From Akkermansiaceae bacterium (lineage in GTDB: Bacteria > Verrucomicrobiota > Verrucomicrobiia > Verrucomicrobiales > DEV007): 53,715 bases of DNA. Made by a program: the position numbers and the translations under genes. The notes under the pieces were generated by a model. It searched no databases, was not told the DNA's origin, and was given only the letters and a program-made list of their open reading frames with translations. Below are positions 33,501-40,533 of the stretch, in pieces; the first letter of the stretch is position 1; each line of letters begins with the position of its first letter. The stretch spans positions 1 through 53,715 of the forward strand of contig JACKQC010000026.1 of assembly GCA_024233085.1 (NCBI GenBank). Reading direction: 5' to 3'.

Positions 33501-34057
33501 AGCGAGCGCGGCGGGTTCAGCGCCGACTTGAGCAGCCGGGCGAAGACCGCGCGCGGCACCGCGAGTTTGTCCGCCGGGATGGGCAGGCCGCCCTCGGTGA
33601 CGTGGAAGACGCCCGCCGTCGTCCGGCGATCCTTGGCCGGGTTGTGACACACGCCCTGCCAGACGCGATAGCTGGACACGATGTCCGACTCGAAACGGTC
33701 CGACCGCGCCGGCAGCGAAAGCAGGCGGGCGAGCCCGTGTTTTTCCAGCACCAGAGCGTCGGGCAGCAGCGCCTCCTCGGGTCCGAAGACGCTCGCGGCT
33801 TCGTCGCCCAGATAGGACCGCAGCCAGTCCCGCACATGGCTGTCGACCGGGCAGCGGTAGTCTTTCAGCAGGCGGAGGCGCTCCTGAAAGTTCAGCAGCA
33901 TCGAGCGCCCCATCTCCAGAAAGGGAAACTCCCGTTCGTCGCCGACCACGGGCAAGCCGCGGGCCGCGAATTTCAGGTTCACGTATTCGCGAATCCGGCG
34001 CTCCCGTTCTCCGCCGTCCGTTTCGGGACCGAATCCGAGGCTGTCGCTTAAATCCAT
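30563..34057 (-). CDS. Probable PPi-type phosphoenolpyruvate carboxykinase
   Basis: 1164 residues from the ATG at 34057; a GTG-type longer start would add 32 residues of unlikely sequence. No signal peptide, one chain without membrane spans. A P-loop-like KPCTVSGGGKSEISKSL segment lies at about residues 486-503; other conserved-looking blocks are GHTYVMPSGYKVEMRKPSR and a Gly-rich ending. The length, lack of hits to usual families by eye, and this GGGKS motif fit the ~1150-residue PPi-dependent PEP carboxykinases (Entamoeba, Propionibacterium), which interconvert oxaloacetate+PPi and PEP+Pi+CO2. I cannot check the active site, so the call is moderate. It would be a cytoplasmic anaplerotic/gluconeogenic enzyme. 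Confidence 0.5.
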   Translation of the reverse strand: MDLSDSLGFGPETDGGERERRIREYVNLKFAARGLPVVGDEREFPFLEMGRSMLLNFQERLRLLKDYRCPVDSHVRDWLRSYLGDEAASVFGPEEALLPDALVLEKHGLARLLSLPARSDRFESDIVSSYRVWQGVCHNPAKDRRTTAGVFHVTEGGLPIPADKLAVPRAVFARLLKSALNPPRSLMTLPYTAEEAAPVEAFVSLLLRPKIAPEVPGYIVEKSMEIRFFAPGNLVGNLDFVESIFGNAGDPFLPENDARLDVEHWSGHTGCVILAPHLCTSRKKDLGLPHVSEASERQRADGMCWDDENDLYNGGSAFKLTARDARGVIVTLIADNYFGYCKKEVKTQIGFAANLYGLAEEEHAGGALVFPSFDLGESFSLSEFRKQVNHTFHEVVTRHGDLMDLQPEGHGIDRRHPDIVYLPEDAQMDLHAQSIAWKRDGADRRIPLRAGHTYVMPSGYKVEMRKPSRGQRWRLVGTNAEGTFCHKPCTVSGGGKSEISKSLADAMQEGPVIMPDFERDMFLVEQLLHRDYGDRYKKPKRGGAKSRPILDPERSLGSVVRLFSPSDEFTDEYNAFIESIPRTVRDFILTLKRFYKPDWSVHWRERFHVDSINGQPGFLLKYRLAPVMTQYLRVGFEPHDGSWRMFGLRKDFAPSTKLQREDDISASIIVPASGVDRAGMHPDVEAPGYKFVTNCEYRLFQRPDDAIHRGYDRKTELDFSRPGSFFSNYQPQSRDEAREMVSDAMRFEQFTEPLRDMLAAFAAAPDGTSPGYAISSAHPRLVDGKPSQNPRYLQNRPDLENPRAEYLAEIGARLYRRAPADRPLYHPVHAVLPGRRNNPPDRAAGIRPLAVYGPIHYQELPELFMDFIASLTGRSPSTTGAGSEGALTKGPFNALLPVHDLNAALLGSILCGFHGFSTAAGHIGPNYRVDHDISLVVPEVWSRMFLHERSPAWLIERGYLERIEDFAHDDRTVLASRLGYRITEGFVQTFFGRVFNEPGSVFTAEMLRPEHQGLDDFADGVNNIVETQRRVAARYFEDGSLDLAIPPLRALLEIMARGSFEGKTAADPEVRALFDRETVLDSDWYGARLEAKLVIKRACLEGHVASLEAFLEKEHYAAEALRLDIPARLEATRAKLDALNGDPGAYLDSIRGGLGAEARLQASA

Positions 34058-34263
34058 TTTTTCTGAGAAGGTTCGAAATCGTGCGGGACCAAAAAGGGGC
34101 TCACACCTTGCCGCACGCCGTTCGGTCCGCAAGAATTCGGCCAAAATTTTCACGAGAAGGCGGCGACGATCGGGTACGCGGGAAAAAAATTCCCGTCACC
34201 CGGCGCTTTCTCGCATAGACTCCGGGTCGGGCGCGTCTCAATGGTTCCGCCCCACGCCATCTC
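34058..34263. promoter_or_regulatory. Divergent intergenic region
   Basis: 206 bases between the divergent PEPCK-like and lipoprotein genes. A palindrome CGGGAAAAAAATTCCCG lies at 34179-34195. No clear -35/-10 pair or riboswitch is recognised. Confidence 0.3.
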
Positions 34264-34809
34264 ATGAACCCGCACACTCTCCGACTCATTCTCGCCGCCG
34301 GCTCGCTGGCCGCGTTTTCGCTTTCCTCCTGCGTCTATTACGACGACGCCGGCGCGATTCGCGATCCCGGGTCCGGCTATTCCTCGTCGCGTTTCGGCTA
34401 CACCCAGAGCGCCTTTTACGGCGACGGCTACGGGGGCTACGGCGGGTATTCGCGATTTCCCTATGGCTACGGGGCTTCCGCCGTCTGCCCGCGCTGCCAC
34501 CGCAATCCCTGCGTCTGCGATCGCGGACGCTACCACGACTTTGACGACGATCACCGGCACTTCGATCACGACGATCATGACCGCGGAAAATCGAAATCCA
34601 ACGACGACTGGGTCCATCGACCGAACGCCTATCGCATCACGGGCGGCGATGTCGGGACCAAGACCCAGCCAAAAGGCTTTCACTCGGTGGACTGGTATAA
34701 AAGCCGCGGCTACGACGTGAAGAAACTTCGCCTCGAAAACGAGCGCGGCGAACGGCCGCGGAGCGGCGGGAGTTCCTCGCGGTCGTCCGACAGCAAGAAG
34801 AAAAAATGA
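34264..34809 (+). CDS. Predicted lipoprotein with Gly/Tyr-rich and His/Asp-rich parts
   Basis: 181 residues from the ATG at 34264. The lipobox is SLSSC (Cys23) after a hydrophobic signal, so the mature protein is lipid-anchored in the envelope. Segment 46-70 is Gly/Tyr/Phe-rich; CPRCHRNPCVC (76-86) has four Cys and one His and could bind metal; residues 90-110 are His/Asp-rich (HDFDDDHRHFDHDDHD). The C-terminal part is basic and ends in KKKK. No family recognised. Metal binding is suggested by composition only. Confidence 0.75.
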   Translation: MNPHTLRLILAAGSLAAFSLSSCVYYDDAGAIRDPGSGYSSSRFGYTQSAFYGDGYGGYGGYSRFPYGYGASAVCPRCHRNPCVCDRGRYHDFDDDHRHFDHDDHDRGKSKSNDDWVHRPNAYRITGGDVGTKTQPKGFHSVDWYKSRGYDVKKLRLENERGERPRSGGSSSRSSDSKKKK

Positions 34810-34887
34810 CGCCCGCGCGGCGCCGGGCGCCGACGTTTTCGGCATCGCGGCCTTGAGCGGGGCCGCTTTGGATGGGAAGATGGAGCG

Positions 34888-36795
34888 TTGTTTCTCCCAT
34901 TTTCTCAGTTTTTTCGGCGGTTTGTCGCGCCTCTGATTCAATACGCCGCCAAGGTGCGGCGCCGCGGGGGGGTGACCGCCGCGCTGGGGGCGGTTTCGCT
35001 GGGTTTTTTCGCCTTCGCCGTCAGCGCTCCGAAGCCGTGGGAAGGCGAGGCCCGGGATCGGATCGCCCAGCGGCTCGGGGTGGAGGACGATGCGATTCCC
35101 GCCGGCATTTACCGCGATTTTGAGGCGCTCGGAGGGCTGAATCTCGGCACGCCCGCCTTTCGCCAGGTCGGCCTGTGGTATGGCGCGTGGTTCGCGGCCG
35201 CCGCCTTCGGGATCGGCGCCCTGACGGCGCGCTGGTGGTTTCCCAGGACCGAGGGACCGGGCGGGGAGGACGCCGTGGCGCCGGTGCGGTCGCTGCCGCG
35301 CTCGCGGCGGACCGATCTCGGGTTGCTCGGGCTGGCTCTGTTGCTGGCGATCGGCGCACGGGCGCCGCACTTGAACCGCGCCATCTACTTCGACGAACAG
35401 GACAACCTGCGGCGCAACTTCCACGGTTATGTCGAGGTCCGCGAGGACGGCCAGCGCGTCTGGCGGCCGGCGGGCTGGAGCGAGGCGCTCTGGGAAAACC
35501 GCCTCGGCAACAATCCCGTGCTCATGAGCCTCTGTGCCCAGGCCAGCCTGCGGACCTGGCGGGCTGTGACCGGCGCCGAACGCGAGCATTTCAACATCGT
35601 CGCCCTGCGGACGCCGGTTTTTCTGGCCGGGCTGCTGTCCATCGCGGCGGTGTGGTGGCTGCTGCAACTGTGGGGATTCCGCTGGGCGGCCGCCTTTGCC
35701 GCCTTTCTCACCGCCGTGCATCCCATGCACATCGACTACTCGCTCCAGGCGCGCGGATACGCGCTGGTGTTGCTCTTCGTGCCCGTCGCGCTCGGGTTCG
35801 CGTGGCTGGCGATGAAACGGGGACGCTGGCTCGACTGGGCCGGCATGGCCGCGGCCGTTTTCGGCTGTCTGTGGTCCTACACCGGGTCGGTCTATTTTGC
35901 CCTCGCGCTCAACGGCGGCATGCTGACCTATCTTCTCTGGCGGCGCTTTCGGAAAAAGGAGGCCGTCGCCGGGGTGAAGGCCGCGCGGCTCCTGGCCGTC
36001 AACGCCGCCAGCGCGACCGTTTACCTTTTCCTGATGGCGCCGAGCGTCCCGCAACTGGCTTATCACTTCCGAAATGTGTTCGAGTTGATCGAGCTGGAGT
36101 TTTTCTGGCTTTTCTACGCCTGGTCCCACTACTCGACCGGGACAAACTTTCCGCTCCATCACGATGTGCTGGAACTCCGGCAGGGCGTCGCGTCGCTCGG
36201 CGAGGTGTTGTTCGGCCGCTTCGCGCCCTCGGAACCGGTCCTCATTTTCATGCAATGGATCGTGATCCCGGCGGTCATCGTGACCGCCTTCGTGCTGTTG
36301 CGCCGTCGCGGGCACCGGTTGCCGGCGGCGCTGCTGCTGCTGGCCATGCTGGCGCCCTTTCTCGCCCTGGCGCATCACCAGTTCACCTCGCTCTATTTCT
36401 ACTATTGGTATCTCTCCTACGCCCTGCCGGCGGTGGTGGCGACTTTCGCGGCGGGACTGGAGATGATTTTTTCCCCGCTGCTGAGACGCCGCACCTCCGG
36501 CGCCCGCGCCCTCGTCACGGCCGTGGCCCTGGCCTACCTTGGGGTGTTTGTCTGGCAAACCTGGCACGGCCTCGGCCGCTCGGGCCGCGTCGCCCAGAGC
36601 CGCGCCTGGCCGCTGAACGAGGAGGGGCTGGCCACCGTCGAATTTCGCCGCGGCCGCAGCCACTGGATCGTCTATCGCGACGGTCGCGTGGAGTGTCTGA
36701 AGGACGTTTACGATCCCGTCACCGGCGTCCGGGCCGGCCGCGAGGCCAAGGAGGAACCGGCGGAGGCGCCGTCACCATCGCCTCCAAAAACCTGA
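34888..36795 (+). CDS. GT39-like membrane glycosyltransferase
   Basis: About 635 residues; the start taken is TTG at 34888 because the first ATGs nearby are out of frame, and a GTG at about 34972 is possible, so the N-terminus is uncertain. Some 11-12 membrane segments are visible. APHLNRAIYFDEQDNLRRNF carries the Asp-Glu pair of the first periplasmic loop that is the catalytic hallmark of GT-C (GT39, GT83) transferases, and HIDYSLQARGYALVLLF matches the PMT-type pattern. Such enzymes move a sugar from a polyprenyl-phosphate donor onto protein or glycan on the periplasmic face. Substrate unknown. Confidence 0.8.
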   Translation: MFLPFSQFFRRFVAPLIQYAAKVRRRGGVTAALGAVSLGFFAFAVSAPKPWEGEARDRIAQRLGVEDDAIPAGIYRDFEALGGLNLGTPAFRQVGLWYGAWFAAAAFGIGALTARWWFPRTEGPGGEDAVAPVRSLPRSRRTDLGLLGLALLLAIGARAPHLNRAIYFDEQDNLRRNFHGYVEVREDGQRVWRPAGWSEALWENRLGNNPVLMSLCAQASLRTWRAVTGAEREHFNIVALRTPVFLAGLLSIAAVWWLLQLWGFRWAAAFAAFLTAVHPMHIDYSLQARGYALVLLFVPVALGFAWLAMKRGRWLDWAGMAAAVFGCLWSYTGSVYFALALNGGMLTYLLWRRFRKKEAVAGVKAARLLAVNAASATVYLFLMAPSVPQLAYHFRNVFELIELEFFWLFYAWSHYSTGTNFPLHHDVLELRQGVASLGEVLFGRFAPSEPVLIFMQWIVIPAVIVTAFVLLRRRGHRLPAALLLLAMLAPFLALAHHQFTSLYFYYWYLSYALPAVVATFAAGLEMIFSPLLRRRTSGARALVTAVALAYLGVFVWQTWHGLGRSGRVAQSRAWPLNEEGLATVEFRRGRSHWIVYRDGRVECLKDVYDPVTGVRAGREAKEEPAEAPSPSPPKT

Positions 36796-36819
36796 GAAAA
36801 CCGCCCCTTTTCGGCCGCC

Positions 36820-36860
36820 GACCCAACAGGGTCAGGTCATCGAGTCAACCCTGTCGGGTC
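36820..36860. repeat. 19-3-19 palindromic element, copy e
   Basis: GACCCAACAGGGTCAGGTC (36820-36838), spacer ATC, GAGTCAACCCTGTCGGGTC (36842-36860). It occupies most of the 70-base gap between the convergent glycosyltransferase and chorismatase genes and is preceded by TTTTCGGCCGCC, a flank also seen at 6189. Confidence 0.9.
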
Positions 36861-36865
36861 CCGGC

Positions 36866-37816
36866 TCAGATCGCGTCGGAGACGAAGATGCCCTCGATCT
36901 CCAGCTTCAGCGGCTCGCGGCAGATGTCCGCCTTCAAAAACAGGCTGCGGGCGGCGGCGTCGGGACCGACCACTTCGGCGAAGCGGTCGCGCACGCGCGG
37001 GTAGTCGGCCGGATCGCGCACATAGACGCGGAACTGCGCGTCCACCGGGGCGCCGGGCTCCAGCGCGCCGTCGAAACCCATCGGCTCGAGCACGGTGCGG
37101 ATATTCTCGATGGTGACGTCGAACTGCGTGTCGAGATCGCCCTCGCCGACCGTTTCGTGGCCGCGGATGCTGGAGGTGCCGGAGAGGTAGCCCGTGCGGC
37201 GGCCGTCGCGGTCCACCACGGCGCCGCGGGCGAAGCTCGGCGATTTCGGCCCGTACTCGGCGGGATAGCGGTAGGCCGGCACCTGGCGCGGATTTTCGAA
37301 ATACCCGACGGGCGCTTCGCCGGCGATGAAGGCGACGGAGAGGCAATTTTCGTCGATCCCGACGGCGGAGGCGGCGGGCAGGTGCGCCTCCAGACCCGCT
37401 TCGCCATAAAGCTCCTGGAAGGCCCGCCAGCGTCCGACGTTGAAGGCGCGGTAGCTTTCGAGCCCGTCCGGTCCCTCGGCGTTGATGCGGGGCACGAAAC
37501 TCCACACCCGGTAGAGCGACCACCCGCCCAGACAGGACAACAGGGCGCGATAGGTGCGATAGGCCGCGGGCTCCACCGATTCGCCGACCGGCAGCAGCGA
37601 GAGGCCGGCCATCATTCCGCCGCCGCGCAGGATGCGGAAATGCTCGTGCTCGAAGACTTCGGCGTCCTCCACGCCCGAGAGCAGAAAATCGTAGGGCCCG
37701 CCGCCCAGCAGGGGAGAGGACAGGCGCAAATCGGGTCCCGGCTCGGCGGCGAGGCACTCCGACACCGCGTGGCCAAAGCTCACTCGCACATCCTGCAGGC
37801 CGGCGACAGTCTCCAT
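36866..37816 (-). CDS. FkbO/Hyg5/XanB2-type chorismatase
   Basis: 316 residues from the ATG at 37816. The sequence SYRAFNVGRWRAFQELYGE, PVGYFENPRQVPAYRYPAEYGPKSPSFARG and LSGTSSIRGHETVGEGDLDTQFD has the features of chorismatases of the XanB2 group, which turn chorismate into 3-hydroxybenzoate (and related products), plus a YjgF/RidA-like C-terminal half. XanB2 supplies the aryl head of xanthomonadin and other aryl polyene pigments. Upstream, divergently and 269 bases away, lies an MMPL exporter, and such exporters also belong to aryl polyene clusters. The rest of such a cluster is not in the window. Confidence 0.85.
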   Translation of the reverse strand: METVAGLQDVRVSFGHAVSECLAAEPGPDLRLSSPLLGGGPYDFLLSGVEDAEVFEHEHFRILRGGGMMAGLSLLPVGESVEPAAYRTYRALLSCLGGWSLYRVWSFVPRINAEGPDGLESYRAFNVGRWRAFQELYGEAGLEAHLPAASAVGIDENCLSVAFIAGEAPVGYFENPRQVPAYRYPAEYGPKSPSFARGAVVDRDGRRTGYLSGTSSIRGHETVGEGDLDTQFDVTIENIRTVLEPMGFDGALEPGAPVDAQFRVYVRDPADYPRVRDRFAEVVGPDAAARSLFLKADICREPLKLEIEGIFVSDAI

Positions 37817-38085
37817 GCAAAAATTTAGGGTAGGTAAACCTTCGATGTCAATGGGTGCTTTGGTCGCGCCTCATTCCGCGACCAACCCGCCCTCGTTGAT
37901 TGGACGGGTCGGCTTCGGCCCTCATGCGGAATTCCGGCAAAGCAGGGCTTTACCGGACTTTCGCGCAAAAAGCGAGTCGAGATTTTGTCAAACGCCCCGA
38001 AAAACCGCGTCCGTGGCGCAAAAGGACGCCGATTTTGGCGAATTCGGTCCCGTAAAGCGCGGGGCTTGTGTCACAGTGCGGACCG

Positions 38086-40533
38086 ATGTCCCTCCCGCGT
38101 CTGTTGGTCCTGCTCGCGCTGGCCGCCCTGCTGGCGGTGTATGGCGGCTCGCGCATTCGCTACGCGGTCGATCCGCTGGACATGCTGCCGGCGGAATTGC
38201 CGGAGGTCGAGGGCATGCGCGGGCTCTACCGGCATTTTGTCCGCGAAAACGAGCTGATCCTGACGCTTGAATTTCCCGGGGACACCGCGCCGGAGGCGGC
38301 CTCGGCGGCGGCGGGCGAGCTGGCGCGGACCCTGCGGACCCGGCCGGACCTGTCCCGCTCGGTCATGTGGCGGCTGCCTTTCGAGGAAAACCCGGAGGCG
38401 GGCGCCGAAATGCTCGCCTGGCTCTGGCTCAACGGCCCGCCCGGGGCGCTCGCGGACCTCACGGCGCGTCTCTCGCCGGATCGCTCGCGGGAACGTCTCG
38501 CCGACGCGATCGAAACCCTGGCCTCCGGATTTCTCGACGCGGAGACCATGATCCTGAGCTACGATCCGCTCGGTCTGACGGCGCTGCCGGGGGGGCTGGA
38601 AACCGCGGCCGGAGCGAGCGGCGACCTGTTTGCCTCGCCGGACGGGCGCTTCCGCGTGCTGTATCTCGAGGCGCCGGACGGGGCTTCTTTCTCCGGGTAC
38701 CGCGAGACGGCCGCCTGGGTCGCGGCGGTGCGGGCGGCGGCGGAAAGCTGGCGCGCCGGGCTCGCGGCGGAGACACGGCCAGCCATCGGTCTGACGGGCG
38801 AGCCGGCCTTTGTCGCGGAGATTTCGACGACGATGGAGCGCGACCTGAAGGGCTCGGTCGCGACGACCGCGATCCTGATCGCGCTGTTGTTCTGGCTGAT
38901 GCACCGGCGGCTGAAACCGTTGGTTTGGCTGATGGCGATGCTGGCGTTCGTGTTCGCGGCGACCTTCGCGGCGGGCGGCCTGATCTTTGGCGAACTGAGC
39001 GCGATGAGTATCGGCTTCGCGGCCATCCTGCTGGGGCTGGTCGTCGACTACGGCGTCGTGCTTTACCGCGAGGGACTGGCCGAGCGGGCCGCCGACGCCC
39101 GCGCGGTGCGGCGCATCGCGGGGCCGGGCATCGTGTGGGCGGCGGTGACGACGGCGGCGGTGTTCCTGGCGCTGAACCTGAGCAGCCTGCCGGCCATCGC
39201 GCAGCTCGGCTCGCTGGTCGCGGTGGGAGTCGGGATCGGGATGGCGACCATGCTGGGACTGTTCGCCCCGGCGGTGGCGGCGGAATCGGTTTCGCCCTCC
39301 ACCTTGCCCGAATCGGCCGGAAAACCGGGCGGGGAGAACGGTCGCGACCGGCTCGCGCGGATCGTCACCGCCGGCGTCGCCGCGGTCGCCGCCGGTGTGC
39401 TCGCCATCCTGGGACCGCCATCCATCGACACCGGGGCGCGGCCTTTTGACCTGCGAAACGGCCGGGCGAGCGCGGCCCTGACCGGGCTGGAGACGCGTCT
39501 GGGGACTCCCGGCGAGGGTGAAAGGCTGCCGCTGGTCGTCACGGCCCAAAGTCCCGGCGCGCTCGCGAAACGCCTCGCCGACACGGATGCCCGGCTCGCG
39601 GCGCTGGAGGGGGAGGGCTTGCTGAAATCCCGTGCCCTGCCGCTGGCGCTCGCCCCCAACGCCGCGAACCAGACCCGGAACGCGGCCGTCCTGGCCCGGC
39701 TGAGTGACGAAGGCCCGCGTCTCCGCGCCGAGGTGCTGGAGTCGGGATTCACCGAGGAAGCCGCCGCGCTTGGCGATCACGTCCTCGCCGAGGCCGCGAA
39801 ACTGGCCGCCGCGTTTTTGGAAAAAGGCGGCGAAAACGAAAAGCGGTTCGTGCTTCCGCGGTCGGACCTCGGCCGCTGGCTGATCGGGCGGGCGGTGTCG
39901 GAGGCGGGGCAGGAGTGGGCCGCCATTGGACAGATCGAGCCCGTCTCCGGAGCGCTGGCCTTCGACGCGGGCGGGCGGCTCGCGTGGCGCGACCGGGTGG
40001 ACGCGGACGGCGTGCGGGTGACGGGATGGCCGGTGCTCAATCCGGCCATTCAGGGGCTGATTCGGGGCGATTTTGTCCGCGTGTTTTTGCCGATGGGACT
40101 GGTGCTGATCGTGGTGTTGGCGGCGGTTTTCCGAAGCGGGCGCGATCTGGCGCTGTGTCTCGGCTCCCTGGCCTTCAGCGGCCTGGTATTGCTCGCCTTG
40201 ACGCGGGTGCTGCCGGTGCGGTGGGATTTTTTCAACCTCGCCAGCGTTCCCATTCTGTTCGGAACGGGCCTCGACTACGGCATCCACATGATCTTCGCGC
40301 TGCGGCGGACGGGCGGCGACAGGGAGGCGATCCGGCGCGGCATCGGCGGGGCGCTGCGCTTTTGCGGGCTCTCGACGACGATCGGTTTCGGCACCCTGGC
40401 CTTCGCGGGCGCGTCCGGTCTGGCGGGCCTGGGTCTCCTCTGCGCGCTCGGCATTTTCCTGAACATGGCGACCGCGGTCTGGCTGCTGCCGCCGTGGCGC
40501 GGTGGCTCGGCCAAGCGCCGCTCACCTCATTAA
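38086..40533 (+). CDS. MMPL/RND-type exporter
   Basis: 815 residues from the ATG at 38086 (an upstream GTG at 38068 adds six). RND architecture: one membrane helix, a large periplasmic domain (about 30-245), six helices, a second smaller periplasmic domain (about 450-640), five or six further helices. Membrane motifs ILLGLVVDYGVVLYREG and FGTGLDYGIHMIFALRR place the acidic proton-relay Asp in the pseudo-repeats. Exporters like this move hydrophobic products such as hopanoids, lipids or aryl polyenes to the outer envelope. Its stop overlaps the PVC protein stop by 12 bases (convergent). Confidence 0.85.
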   Translation: MSLPRLLVLLALAALLAVYGGSRIRYAVDPLDMLPAELPEVEGMRGLYRHFVRENELILTLEFPGDTAPEAASAAAGELARTLRTRPDLSRSVMWRLPFEENPEAGAEMLAWLWLNGPPGALADLTARLSPDRSRERLADAIETLASGFLDAETMILSYDPLGLTALPGGLETAAGASGDLFASPDGRFRVLYLEAPDGASFSGYRETAAWVAAVRAAAESWRAGLAAETRPAIGLTGEPAFVAEISTTMERDLKGSVATTAILIALLFWLMHRRLKPLVWLMAMLAFVFAATFAAGGLIFGELSAMSIGFAAILLGLVVDYGVVLYREGLAERAADARAVRRIAGPGIVWAAVTTAAVFLALNLSSLPAIAQLGSLVAVGVGIGMATMLGLFAPAVAAESVSPSTLPESAGKPGGENGRDRLARIVTAGVAAVAAGVLAILGPPSIDTGARPFDLRNGRASAALTGLETRLGTPGEGERLPLVVTAQSPGALAKRLADTDARLAALEGEGLLKSRALPLALAPNAANQTRNAAVLARLSDEGPRLRAEVLESGFTEEAAALGDHVLAEAAKLAAAFLEKGGENEKRFVLPRSDLGRWLIGRAVSEAGQEWAAIGQIEPVSGALAFDAGGRLAWRDRVDADGVRVTGWPVLNPAIQGLIRGDFVRVFLPMGLVLIVVLAAVFRSGRDLALCLGSLAFSGLVLLALTRVLPVRWDFFNLASVPILFGTGLDYGIHMIFALRRTGGDREAIRRGIGGALRFCGLSTTIGFGTLAFAGASGLAGLGLLCALGIFLNMATAVWLLPPWRGGSAKRRSPH

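Noticed and set aside
30513..33650. Open frame of over 1000 codons on the minus strand overlapping the PEPCK-like gene
   Set aside because: The product is a low-complexity Arg/Pro/Gly run with no conserved blocks; the other frame, with recognisable motifs, is the real gene.
34058..34263. GGTTCGAAATC looked like a T-arm of a tRNA
   Set aside because: No acceptor stem or anticodon arm with proper spacing can be formed around it.
34150..36663. Minus-strand open frame opposite the lipoprotein and glycosyltransferase genes
   Set aside because: Repetitive Arg/Gln/Gly/Pro-rich product without motifs; a shadow of the genuine genes.
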